Assembly: GCA_026168455.1 (NCBI GenBank)
Contig: CM047430.1
Span: 26,926,735-26,990,734 of the forward strand
Length of the DNA stretch: 64,000 nucleotides
Origin: Theocolax elegans
Taxonomy: Eukaryota > Arthropoda > Insecta > Hymenoptera > Cerocephalidae
Direction of reading: 5' to 3'
Shown: positions 46,380 to 57,672 of the stretch, one piece after another
Layout of the letters: each line of letters begins with the position of its first letter
Position numbering within the stretch: the first letter of the stretch is position 1
Position numbers and translations under genes: made by a program
Notes under the pieces: generated by a model
Told to the model about the DNA's origin: nothing
Seen by the model: only the letters and a program-made list of their open reading frames with translations
Databases searched by the model: none

Positions 46380-47903
46380 ATTTTAGCACTTTTTTGCGCA
46401 TTATATGCCATTTTTCATGAATTTTTTAGCTCCCAGGGGATGACATTTTTCACAAAACATAAGTATGACTTTTTTTGTAAAATTTTCCGAACTTTTCATA
46501 AAAATTACTTTTAAAGCCATAAAATGTATGCTGTCAACTCTTGTAAGCATGTAAACCTTAAATAGTGAAAATCAGCAATTCTGCTCCGGACTCTGGTAAC
46601 CTACATACTGTCTAAAAGATGTCTTTTTTATAGTCAGACACTGCCTAAAATTTCCAGAGCTGGTTCTAAATCATTAAGATCCCTTCATGTCAAATATCCA
46701 GGAAAAGTGCCCGAAATATTAATAGAAATGTATATTTGTTGCCTTATATCGATGAATCTATTAGTATGATCATTGCAAAAAAATTTGTGCACTTACCTTG
46801 GAGTGGTAGAAAAGTATCTTCACTTGTTTCAGTATCCATCTAATCCCCTGTAAGCTGCTAAAAATATAAATTTTATTATACAAATGTAAAAAATTATTTT
46901 TTATACATTAATAATGCTGGATTTTTAGTTTTACATCCCTTACAAGAATTATAATACTAATCTGAAGGATTACTATAAATATATAAACATCATTATTACA
47001 ATAACTGAATATACGTATTTAATACAAAAGATATATAATAAATCGGATATAATTATAATGAATAATATGATAACGTGACAGTGACAAGTTTGTGAAATCT
47101 AAACAATGTATTGCTGAATAATAATAATAATGTTGATACTTTTATAGTAATCCTTCAGATTAGTATTATAATTCTTGTAAGGGATGTAAAACTAAAAATC
47201 CAGCATTATAAATGATCTAAATAATAATTTTTACTAATTTTATAATAAAATTTCTATTTTTAGCAGCTTACATGGGATTAGCATGGATACTGAAAACAAG
47301 TGAAGGCTACTTTTCTACCACTCCAGGTAAGTGCACAAATTTTTTTTGCATGATCATACAATAGATTCATCGATTAATGCAACAAAAATATACACTTTCT
47401 ATTAATATTTCCGGGCACTTTTCCTGGCTATTTCTTGACCACTAAGTGATCTTAATGATTTAGACCCACCTCTGACGAAATTTTTAGGCAGTTTCTGACT
47501 ATAAAAGAACCTCTTTTAGACCAGTAATTAGGTTACCAGAGTCCGGGTTCCAGCACGAATGCTGATTTTCACTATTTAAGGTTTAAATTGGCTTTACAAG
47601 AGTGTTCGTGACAGCATACATTCTATTCTTCTAAAGTATTTGTTAATGAAAAGTTCGAAAATTTTACAAAAAAAGTCATACTATGTTTTCTTTAGTGAAA
47701 CTGCATCCCTGGATCTAAAATTCATGAAAATAAGCATATAATGCAAAAAAGTGCTAAATGTCAACTTTGACTCTCTGTAACTTAAATAATGGCCCAGAAA
47801 AAATCTGAAAAATTCAGGAGAACTACTGGATACCTCTAAAACATATTCCCACAGTTATAGCAATATTTATTTTTTTCATCTTCGATGTCACAGAGAACCA
47901 CCC
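46380..47903. mobile_element. Giant palindromic element, copy 3 (left end missing)
   Basis: Lacks the outer ~140 bp of the left arm because the duplication began inside it. The right end is intact (GATGTCACAGAGAACCACCC then TATATATA). Confidence 0.8.
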
Positions 47904-47914
47904 ATATATATATA

Positions 47915-48778
47915 CACTGCCAGGTCACATACTTTTACCCCCCCCTGGAGCAATTTGGTTAAAGTTTAAAGTTTTGTATCTTTGAAAGAAATCATCGTAC
48001 AAAAACCAGTCGGAGACCATTTGAAAGCTTACTTTATACCTTTCGATTCTTTTAAGTTACTTATATAAAATACTATTTTTTTGAAACTATTAAATGGCAA
48101 TAAACTAGTTTTAAAAACGAATTTTTGAACACCTTCTTTAATTCAATACAGTTTTCAAAAGAATGACGAAACCAAAAAGTTATCCAGATAGATTTTAGCT
48201 TTTTTCAAGAGCTTTCGACTGGTTTTTTTTAATTCTTGTAACTGTATTTAATCAAAGTTACGGTAGTTTTTGCTCGAAAAAAGCCTTTTTTTTAAATCTA
48301 AATATATTAAAAACTTTTATAGATACAAAAAATGATAAAGAGAAAAAATGTCACTTTTTTAACGTAGAATACGAAAATCTTTTAAGTAAGAGCAAACAAA
48401 AAATTTTTTATTACCTGTATTTTTTATAAGTACAATCATCTTTGAAAAAAATCAACCTGCGCAGAGATGCAGATGCAAGTTTTACAGCTGCTTCCAGGAG
48501 CTTTCAAATGGTATTAATCAACGATTTGATCTTTGATCTTGAAATTTGATCTTGATTTTTCAGAGCTTTTTCCTTTTTTCTTTAATTTCGAGTGATACAT
48601 CTTTAAATATGCAAAAATATTTTACTTATCGTCGTAATAATGTAGAGATTAAAATAACATATTAAGATAATTATTCAATTAACCTCTCTGCTATTTGTAG
48701 TCTTGCTCGATTCATTTCATTACAAGCTCGGAAAAAAACTAATTATATTATTTACTATTTTTTACGAAATAAAATTTT
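47915..48778. mobile_element. Tc1/mariner-like end fragment, copy 2
   Basis: Copy of 45513-46377 with a few homopolymer indels; carried by the 2.4-kb duplication. Confidence 0.5.
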
Positions 48779-48889
48779 AATTATTAATAATTAAATTTGA
48801 TTTTCACTATATCGCTGCGATTATGATTTATTTCCTGATCATTTAAAAAAACGTTATGATTTCAATATCTTTACCAATCAAATTTAGTT

Positions 48890-49855
48890 TGCAGGAATTC
48901 CAGTAACAACACTTTGTCGTTTACAAAAAAATGCACAATTAAGTATTAGTTGAAAATAATGGAATATCAAATTCTTTACACTCTACTGACAGTGACCTTA
49001 ATTTAGAAGAATAACTTGATGAAGCAAACAATGATCAAAGTTTTACAAAAATCTTGTATGAAAATTCGGATTTAAGTGTAGGTGAAACAGTTTACGAAAG
49101 TCTTAGATGTTTTGTAGATAATTCATTGACGAAGAAGGCGCTTTGTCAATTATTAATATTGCGCGACAAAATTTCACCGAAACCGAATAACCTACCAAAA
49201 TTAAAGTACCTTTTTATAAATTTATTTATTCTATTTCACCAAATACTGACATCAATCTTATTAAAAAACATTGTTTATGTGAAAATTGTGGGGAATATCT
49301 AAATGAATGGGATTATCAGCCTATAATCAATACACGTACTTCTTGCAAGAGCTCCGATGTTAAAGGATTCATTATCGAATATGATCTGCAGTATTCTCTT
49401 AAAGATTGTTTTGAATATAGAAATTTAAAAAAATTAATAGATGAATTTGAAGAAAAATTCAAAACAAATAAAGATTACATTAGTGATATCACTTCTAGTA
49501 GTATGTATCAACAGCTGAAACAAACAACTATAAAAAATAAATATGATTTGTGCTTGCTTTGAAATATGGATGGCTTACCGACTGCAAAAAATTCTTGACA
49601 GACAAAAATACAGACGAAAATTTCAATTTGTTTGTGGTATTTATTTTAGTTCGACAAAAAAACCGAACATGACTGTCATTTCTTTAGCCGCAAGTACAAT
49701 CATTTAAAGATCTCTTTAATAAAGATATTGATTGGTATGATCTAGAAACAAAAACAAATTATCACAGTATTGTTATTGCTCCTGTGGCAACACCAGATAC
49801 GCCTGCTAGGGCAGCAGTACAAAACATTATGCATTTTACCGGCAATATGTGAATA
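48890..49855 (+). pseudogene. CACTA/EnSpm-like (Transposase_21-type) transposase remnant
   Basis: A series of frames in plus orientation matches the layout of animal CACTA-like transposases. In order: NSLTKKALCQLLIL and SPKPNNLPK; a zinc-binding part with HCLCENCGEYL; FIIEYDLQYSLKDCFEY; SSSMYQQLK; NMDGLPTAKNS (usually DG-P-FKSS); SSTKKPNMTV (usually G--KPNMN-F); and APVATPDTPARAAVQNIMHF (usually C--PAR--VQN---FNG). Stops and frameshifts separate nearly every block and the C-terminal catalytic part is absent. No terminal repeats could be assigned. Family recognition is from remembered motif order. Confidence 0.6.
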
Positions 49856-49857
49856 CG

Positions 49858-50495
49858 GCTAATAGAAGGAAAAAAATAGAATTTAATTTTTTTATAAAGG
49901 TAAAAATTACTCATCTTACGATTTGGAAAGTGTAAATATAGAAAATAACGATTTGAAAAACTGTAAAATCGCGTGCGATTTTCAACTTCTTGGAAGAAGA
50001 AAATAATAAAAGTTTATTTATATACAATAGAATATAAGTAGAGGGTTTTAATTAGAAGAATTATAACCTAAATTAATATTTAGGTTATTGCGAAAACGAT
50101 TCTTATACACCACAAATATATTTAAATATAGTTAAATTCTATTTTTTCCTTCTATTACATCTTACGCTTTTGAAACATTTAATTTTTACAATTTGCACTT
50201 TTCAGATGTGTAATTCTACCATTTTACTCTTTTGGTAAATGTAAAATCTTGAATTTACAGTTTTGTATTTAGTCGCCGAATCTTCGCACTTTTCACTGCT
50301 GTAAATTTCATATTTTACACATTTCAAATCTGTAAATATCACAATTTCCATTGCTTAAAGTGTAAATTATGTATTTTACCTACTGTAATGTGTAATTTAA
50401 TGATTTTAACCTTTTCATAAACTGTAAAATCACGAATTTAAACATTCTAACGTCGATTTTTACAGATTAGGGTTTAGAGTGTAGTATTTCTATTA
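49858..50495. repeat. Decayed minisatellite-type element
   Basis: AATAGAAGGAAAAAAATAGA at 49858 is complemented at 50140-50163. To the right, TGTAAAAT...ATTTACA dyads recur irregularly about every 30-45 bp up to 50480. The block ends in TTTAGAGTGTA, the same terminus as the minisatellites at 34.6-39.7 kb. Confidence 0.5.
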
Positions 50496-51039
50496 CTAGA
50501 TTAGACAAAATGTAGAAGAAGATGTTTTAAATGTACTTATTTTAAAACACTTATATAACAAACTTACCCTACAAAACTTACTTTCTAAATCGCAAATAGT
50601 AAATAATCACTTTGCAATTGCGAAAATCCGATTACTGCAAAAAAGTGACTTTTAACTTGCAAAAAAAGTATATACCGTCACATACCCAATTGTTGATCAT
50701 GAACCAATTTCTGATCAGTGTATTATTCAATAAAATAATAAGATTTACATAAACCTATGGTACGTACTTTCAAAAAGTGTTACTTTTTCAAAAGGAAATA
50801 TACACTTTCTCAAAAACCAGATGTTTGAAATAAGCGAGCATCCACTATTTGCAAAGAGTATGTTCACTTTCAAAAAATAGTTCCCATATACTATCTATTA
50901 AGAAATCGATTTTGAACTTTTTGCGATATAGAGAGTATTCTCAAAACATTAAAGTGATTTATTAACTTAAATATTATTAGGGTACTTGAAAAACAACTAT
51001 AATAAATAAATGCTTTTGATTTTTGTTTAATTTAAACAG
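50496..51039. other. AT-rich intron end
   Basis: No repeat family recognised; ends at the exon 2 acceptor TTTAATTTAAACAG. Confidence 0.4.
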
Positions 51040-51227
51040 TTGACGAAACATCGAGCAACAATAAGGCGGCAAATCTTCGAGACAGAACAGTGTACGGATA
51101 TCTAGTGCAGCGCAACGCTGATGAACCGGACGCGTTTCGGGGCATAGCGGAACATCTGCAACCTAGAGCTGTCGAAAGATCGCCCTCGCTGCGTCTGCGC
51201 TTCGGCCGCTCTTATCCAAAACATCCG
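51040..51227 (+). CDS. sNPF: sNPF precursor, exon 2 with first SPSLRLRF-amide copy
   Basis: Acceptor AAACAG precedes the exon; donor GTAAGA follows at 51228. Entering in phase 1, the frame reads DETSSNNKAANLRD, YGYLVQRNADEPDAFRG, EHLQPRAVE, then RSPSLRLRFGR and SYPKHP. SPSLRLRF followed by G (amidation donor) and R (cleavage) is the known insect short neuropeptide F, which acts on the sNPF receptor (a G-protein-coupled receptor) in feeding and growth control. A single Arg precedes the peptide, as is common in this family. The exon is GC-rich and codon-like against AT-rich flanks. It ends in phase 0, matching the 48-nt exons downstream. Confidence 0.93.
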
Positions 51228-52279
51228 GTAAGATTTTTATCTTCCTTTCGTACCTACGGCATTTTAAGACCCTTAAACCGAATAAACAGAATACAATATA
51301 CAGAATAAAATATATTTCAATCATGTATTTTTCGAAGCGAAAATGATATAGTCTTTAAATTATGGTTTGTAAATTATACAAAAACCGCAGCTTTTATTCA
51401 TTTTAATATAATTTTAATTGTTGTAATTATGCATGTTGCTATGCTAATTCAAATATTAAAAAAAGCTTTGTTAATAGATTTTAATATTATAAACTAAATA
51501 ATTTATTAATCTTAGATTTTAATAATTAATCTTTATTTTTATCTCAGAGGAACATATCAATAAATAGACATATGATGTCACGTGACCTTACCTTGTTAGT
51601 GATATGCGATCCATATGTTAATACTATAAAAACGAAGTAAATGAAATTTTTTCGAAAATTATATCAAGTTTTGCAGGTACATTATTTCGAAAGAAAAATA
51701 AATCGTAAATTCAATTTTCTCGAAATGATTTTCAACGAGACTGTAGAAGAAAAATAATATTTTATAAAAATAGAAAAATACATATATTTCGTATTCAAGA
51801 AAATTAGACAATAATTTTTATTGATAATGATTATTAAATCAATTAGATATTATATCAGTTATAGATACATGCGTGTGAGTGTGTGTATATGTGTTATCAA
51901 TGCATCTTCAATTTAATTACATACTTTTTCGTCTTTTCCAGACGTAAACCTTTTTACCATACTTTATCAATACGTACTCTCTTGCTTCTTACCATTATTA
52001 CTTTAACCCGTAGTTTCATCGTATTTGTAAAAACTGAATTTATAGCTACGTTTTGAATCACATGGCAGTTTATAAACTAAAAAAAATAATATAATGCTTT
52101 ATAGTATTGAAGAGACTTTTCGGAAATGTATCAAAATTAGCATATCATACGCGTACATATATGCATTTCAACACTTATTTTATAAAAATCTTTTAAACAT
52201 TGTTAATAATAAATTGATATTTGTATAATAAAAAAGGAATGTTATTAATTTGGTAATTGTATTAAATAAATTATTTAAG

Positions 52280-52327
52280 CGTTCGCCGTCGCTGCGCTTA
52301 CGTTTTGGTCGAGCATTCTCAGATCCG
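52280..52327 (+). CDS. sNPF: sNPF exon 3, copy A (second SPSLRLRF-amide)
   Basis: The 48-nt exon lies between AG (TTATTTAAG) and donor GTGAGTATAA, phase 0 on both sides, coding RSPSLRLRFGRAFSDP. The peptide part differs from exon 2 at 8 of 11 codons, all synonymous (for example CTG-CGT-CTG-CGC against CTG-CGC-TTA-CGT), which is strong evidence for selection on the protein. The codon before the acceptor would be AAG, so an upstream acceptor would give the dibasic KR. Identical in all three copies. Confidence 0.85.
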
Positions 52328-52673
52328 GTGAGTATAATTTACGGTGTTTTTGTAAATATCTATACCTATGCATATGTATACAATACGGTAAAATTATGGT
52401 GATTTCCTTACAAATATTACGACTTTTAGATTATAATTAAATCAAGCAGCTAATATTTCAAATGTTTACCATGCTGTCACGATAATTTTTATTGAAAGTT
52501 TCTCTTCGTGTATATATATGATCCATAATAAATGTTGCATAATGTACTATTTTATGTACAATGCATGACAATGTAATTTGATATTTAAGTTTATAAAGTG
52601 AATAAATCAGTCCAATTACAACTATTCTATTTGTCGTATTTCTCATTTAAAAACGTATATGTGTATGTGTGTG

Positions 52674-52676
52674 TGA

Positions 52677-52722
<46 letters not shown>
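52674..52722. repeat. GA microsatellite (copy A)
   Basis: GTGTGAGAGAGTGAGAGAGA followed by pure GA. Confidence 0.9.
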
Positions 52723-53065
52723 AAGAGAGTGAGGGTGAATGAGACAGTAAAAAGAAGTTTGAATAAAAGCGTTGCGCCTGGAAGAGATGACTATACTAAC
52801 ACACTTTGTTTTGCTAATTCCGTAAAATAGTCTAAATTTGTTTAGGTAAATGCATCTTATATTAGAAAATAAAATATAAACCGTTTTAAATTTAATATTT
52901 TACCTGTGTATATATCTAAATTGAAAATCAGATATTTTAAACGAAATGTGAGTACTCTACGGGATTTATATCACTAATTTCATGCGTTCAAGTAGAAAGT
53001 ATACGCGGATTGTCAGACGCAATCGTTTTAAATGATATTTTGAAATTACTTCTTTTACTGTTAAG

Positions 53066-53098
53066 GTGCAACGCTACTTTTGTCGGCCGAATAATTAA
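53066..53098 (+). CDS. Candidate sNPF terminal exon, copy A
   Basis: After TTACTTCTTTTACTGTTAAG, a good pyrimidine-rich acceptor, the phase-0 frame reads VQRYF and then, because of one T less than in copies B and C, CRPNN and stop. Either a diverged copy or a homopolymer error. See copy B. Confidence 0.3.
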   Translation: MQRYFCRPNN

Positions 53099-54228
53099 AT
53101 AAATTAACGAACCGACGGAGGTTCCGCCGTTGCGACGTTCGGAATGGCTATATCGCCAATTTATATATAACAGGGTGCCTGGTGTATTAACAACAATATA
53201 TCAAAATACCACACAATAACCCGGCAAACACTTCCTCCCGACTTCGCGTCACAGAGGGAATCCCGATGGCTGATCGCCTCGGCTTTTAGAATAAATGCAA
53301 ATAATCTTTAAATTATGGTTTGTAAATTATACAAAAACCGCAGCTTTTATTCATTTTAATATAATTTTAATTGTTGTAATTATGCATGTTGCTATGCTAA
53401 TTCAAATATTAAAAAAAGCTTTGTTAATAGATTTTAATATTATAAACTAAATAATTTATTAATCTTAGATTTTAATAATTAATCTTTATTTTTATCTCAG
53501 AGGAACATATCAATAAATAGACATATGATGTCACGTGACCTTACCTTGTTAGTGATATGCGATCCATATGTTAATACTATAAAAACGAAGTAAATGAAAT
53601 TTTTTCGAAAATTATATCAAGTTTCAGGTACATTATTTCGAAAGAAAATAAATCGTAAATTCAATTTTCTCGAAATGATTTTCAACGAGACTGTAGAAGA
53701 AAAATAATATTTTATAAAAATAGAAAAATACATATATTTCGTATTCAAGAAAATTAGACAATAATTTTTATTGATAATGATTATTAAATCAATTAGATAT
53801 TATATCAGTTATAGATACATGCGTGTGAGTGTGTGTATATGTGTTATCAATGCATCTTCAATTTAATTACATACTTTTTCGTCTTTCCAGACGTAAACCT
53901 TTTTACCAATACTTTATCAATACGTACTCTCTTGCTTCTTACCATTATTACTTTAACCCGTAGTTTCATCGCATTTGTAAAAACTGAATTTATAGCTACG
54001 TTTTGAATCACATGGCAGTTTATAAACTAAAAAAATAATATAATGCTTTATAGTATTGAAGAGACTTTTCGGAAATGTATCAAAATTAGCATATCATACG
54101 CGTACATATATGCATTTCAACACTTATTTTATAAAAATCTTTTAAACATTGTCAATAATAAATTGATATTTGTATAATAAAAAAGGAATGTTATTAATTT
54201 GGTAATTGTATTAAATAAATTATTTAAG

Positions 54229-54276
54229 CGTTCGCCGTCGCTGCGCTTACGTTTTGGTCGAGCATTCTCAGATCCG
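54229..54276 (+). CDS. sNPF: sNPF exon 3, copy B
   Basis: Identical 48 nt with the same acceptor and donor as copy A. If spliced in series with copies A and C (all phase 0), the precursor would release additional identical SPSLRLRF-amide; if mutually exclusive, the product would not change. Confidence 0.8.
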
Positions 54277-54616
54277 GTGAGTATAATTTACGTGTTTTTG
54301 TAAATATCTATACCTATGCATATGTATACAATACGGTAAAAATTATGGTGATTTCCTTACAAATATTACGACTTTTTAGATTATAATTAAATCAAGCAGC
54401 TAATATTTCAAATGTTTACCATGCTGTCACGATAATTTTTATTGAAAGTTTCTCTTCGTGTATATATATGCTCCATAATAAATGTTGCATAATGTACTAT
54501 TTTATGTACAATGCATGACAATGTAATTTGATAATTTAAGTTTATAAAGTGAATAAATCAGTCCAATTACAACTATTCTATTTGTCGTATTTCTCATTTG
54601 AAAACGTATATGTGTA

Positions 54617-54627
<11 letters not shown>

Positions 54628-54677
<50 letters not shown>
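54628..54677. repeat. GA microsatellite (copy B)
   Basis: Pure GA of about 50 bp. The copy C equivalent near 57307-57330 is short and interrupted. Confidence 0.9.
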
Positions 54678-55021
54678 AAGAGAGTGAGGGTGAGTGAGAC
54701 AGTAAAAGAAGTTTGAATAAAAGCGTTGCGCCTGGAAGAGATGACTATATACTAACACACTTTGTTTTGCTGAATTCCGTAAAATAGTCTAAATTTGTTT
54801 AGGTAAATGCATCTTTATATTAGAAAATAAAATATAAACCGTTTTAAATTTAATATTTTAACTGTGTATATATCTAAATTGAAAATCAGATATTTTAAAC
54901 GAAATGTGATTACTCTACGGGATTTATATCACTAATTTCATGCGTTCAAGTAGAAAGTATACGCGGATTGTCAGACGCATCGTTTTAATGATATTTTGAA
55001 ATTACTTCTTTTACTGTTAAG

Positions 55022-55051
55022 GTGCAACGCTACTTTTTGTCGGCCGAATAA
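55022..55051 (+). CDS. Candidate sNPF terminal exon, copy B
   Basis: Acceptor TTCTTTTACTGTTAAG, then phase-0 VQRYFLSAE and TAA. Phase fits the exon 3 donor. It is very short, so evidence is limited to splice-site quality, phase and identity with copy C. A competing model uses acceptor ACGGAG at 55077 and a 63-codon frame (55078-55269: VPPLRRSEWLYRQF...ASAFRINANNL, stop), also phase 0. That frame is intact only in this copy. Confidence 0.35.
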   Translation: MQRYFLSAE

Positions 55052-55270
55052 TTAAATAAATTAACGAACCGACGGAGGTTCCGCCGTTGCGACGTTCGGA
55101 ATGGCTATATCGCCAATTTATATATAACAGGGTGCCTGGTGTTATTAACAACAATATTATCAAATTACCACACAATAACCCGGCAACACTTCCTCCCGAC
55201 TTCGCGTCACAGAGGGAATCCCGATGGCTGATCGCCTCGGCTTTTAGAATAAATGCAAATAATCTTTAAA

Positions 55271-56206
55271 AAACACTCACGAATTTAATTTAACCACAAC
55301 TGTAAATTTATTCCAATAAATTAAATAATATACAAATTTATAAAAATTCCGGCACTGACTGTACAAATAATAACCGATCGCGACCGACACGCATACGTGC
55401 ACACGATCGCTCACCATTCTAGATCCGTCCGGCGGTTAATAAAAATATATATCAATATATTTAAACTCGGCCTCCCGTCGAGTTAACCATAAATAATACT
55501 CGCCTAATTAAATAAATCTCCGCTGCTCTAACCTCAACTCTATTCGACGACTACTATACTCTACTCTAAGCGCGGTCCAGAAAAAAAACTACTAAACTGG
55601 CTGCTAGGCTTATCTACTACAACTCAAGAGAAAAATAAGAAAGTTAGTGGTTGGTCGGACGATCAAGTAGCGAATGCTCGAGACCGGTTTCGTCATCTAG
55701 CCCGCGCCGTGGCTTGATCCTTCCCAAAAATAAGGATTTTCCTCCCCACCCTATCGCTATCTTTATCTCACCTATTACTCCTTTTATCTACTGGCGTTGA
55801 TTAGGGTGATTGATTGCGTGATCGGTACGCGTAGTCGGCCTTGATCTTGTTTCCGTCAAGGCCGATTAACCAACAGTAGTGCAATCATCCTTGGCACTCG
55901 AAGGGCGCGCAATACAAATAATTAATTACCATATCGGTAACCCAGTCGGTGCTGTCGGCCCATGCCTACCGGCTATATAAATCCTACTACTACTCACAAC
56001 ACACTCATACTTCAATTAAAAATAATTATCCCACCTCTATTTACAAATATATACAGCTTAAAAATTAATTGTGATTTGTTCCAAGTTCTACCAACGCATC
56101 TATATTTTTAATTAATTAATTACCGGCGCGGAATAAATAAAATAATAAATTAACGTCCGGCTAGTATGTATACGTGCGCGCACTATACAATAGTATATAC
56201 ACATGT
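55271..56206. repeat. Unit beta, copy 0 (partial, 0.94 kb)
   Basis: Starts AACACTCACGAATTTAATTT and is cut off at TATACACATGTGATGTCACG, where unit alpha copy C takes over. Contains AATAAA on the minus strand near its start, GC-richer blocks and CCGGCTATATAAATCC (a TATA-box-like stretch near 55972). Confidence 0.85.
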
Positions 56207-56912
56207 GATGTCACGTGACCTTACCTTGTTAGTGATATACGATCCATATGTTAATACTATAAAAACGAAGTAAATGAAATTTTTTCGAAAATTATATCAA
56301 GTTTTGCAGGTACATTATTTCGAAAGAAAAATAAATCGTAAATTCAATTTTCTCGAAATGATTTTCAACGAGACTGTAGAAGAAAAATAATATTTTATAA
56401 AAATAGAAAAATACATATATTTCGTATTCAAGAAAATTAGACAATAATTTTTATTGATAATGATTATTAAATCAATTAGATATTATATCAGTTATAGATA
56501 CATGCGTGTGAGTGTGTGTATATGTGTTATCAATGCATCTTCAATTTAATTACATACTTTTTCGTCTTTCCAGACGTAAACCTTTTTACCAATACTTTAT
56601 CAATACGTACTCTCTTGCTTCTTACCATTATTACTTTAACCCGTAGTTTCATCGTATTTGTAAAAACTGAATTTATAGCTACGTTTTGAATCACATGGCA
56701 GTTTATAAACTAAAAAAAATAATATAATGCTTTATAGTATTGAAGAGACTTTTCGGAAATGTATCAAAATTAGCATATCATACGCGTACATATATGCATT
56801 TCAACACTTATTTTATAAAATCTTTTAAACATTGTTCAATAATAAATTGATATTTGTATAATAAAAAAGGAATGTTATTAATTTGGTAATTGTATTAAAT
56901 AAATTATTTAAG

Positions 56913-56960
56913 CGTTCGCCGTCGCTGCGCTTACGTTTTGGTCGAGCATTCTCAGATCCG
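56913..56960 (+). CDS. sNPF: sNPF exon 3, copy C
   Basis: Identical 48-nt exon with the same splice sites, again phase 0 both sides. Confidence 0.8.
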
Positions 56961-57672
56961 GTGAGTATAATTTACGTGTTTTTGTAAATATCTATACCTA
57001 TGCATATGTATACAATACGGTAAAAATTATGGTGATTTTCCTTACAAATATTACGACTTTTTAGATTATAATTAAATCAAGCAGCTAATATTTCAAATGT
57101 TTACCATGCTGTCACGATAATTTTATTGAAAAGTTTCTCTTCGTGTATATATATGATCCATAATAAATGTTGCATAATGTACTATTTTATGTACAATGCA
57201 TGACAATGTAATTTGATAATTTAAGTTATAAAGTGAATAAATCAGTCCAATTACAACTATTCTATTTGTCGTATTTATCATTTAAAACGTATATGTGTAT
57301 GTGTGTGAGAGAGAGAGGAGGAGCAGAGAGCAGTGAGGGTTGAATGAGACAGTAAAAAGAAGTTTGAATAAAAGCGTTGCGCCTGGAAGAGATGACTATA
57401 TATAACACACTTTGTTTTGCCTAAATTCCGTAAAATAGTCTAAATTTGTTAGGTAAATGCATCTTTATATTAAGAAAATAAAATATAAACCGTTTTAAAT
57501 TAATATTTTAACTGTGTATATATCTAAATTGAAAATCAGATATTTTAAACGAAATGTGATTACTCTACGGGATTTTATATCACTAATTTCATGCGTTCAA
57601 GTAGAAAGTATACGCGGATTGTCAGACGCATCGTTTTAATGATATTTTGAAATTACTTCTTTTACTGTTAAG

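Larger units (their letters stand above)
46378..48778. repeat. 2.40-kb tandem duplication, unit 2
   Basis: Direct repeat of 43996-46377. The right palindrome arm inside it (47220-47880) has many extra one-base indels relative to copy 2, more than elsewhere, suggesting poor consensus in a palindrome. Confidence 0.8.
39847..51039 (+). other. Large sNPF intron filled with repeats (inferred)
   Basis: Spans the signal-peptide exon donor to the exon 2 acceptor (TTGTTTAATTTAAACAG). It contains imperfect ~145-bp repeats with TTTTCGAGGTCG...TTCATTTTTTC (40520-40775), a T-rich tract (40905-40985), palindromic elements (41212-47903), Tc1-like pieces, a CACTA-like remnant and a decayed minisatellite. 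The intron call depends on the exon 1 assignment. Confidence 0.45.
51352..53304 (+). repeat. Unit alpha, copy A (1.95 kb, contains sNPF exon 3)
   Basis: Direct tandem unit beginning TCTTTAAATTATGGTTTG and ending AAATGCAAATAATCTTTAAA. Copy B follows at once; copy C (5' shortened) lies at 56207-57920. Copies differ by isolated indels, GA-microsatellite length and a few substitutions. Each contains one 48-nt sNPF exon and one candidate terminal exon. Confidence 0.9.
53305..55270 (+). repeat. Unit alpha, copy B
   Basis: Abuts copy A. The junction (GCAAATAATCTTTAAATTATGG) joins the end of one unit to the start of the next at the shared TCTTTAAA. Confidence 0.9.
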
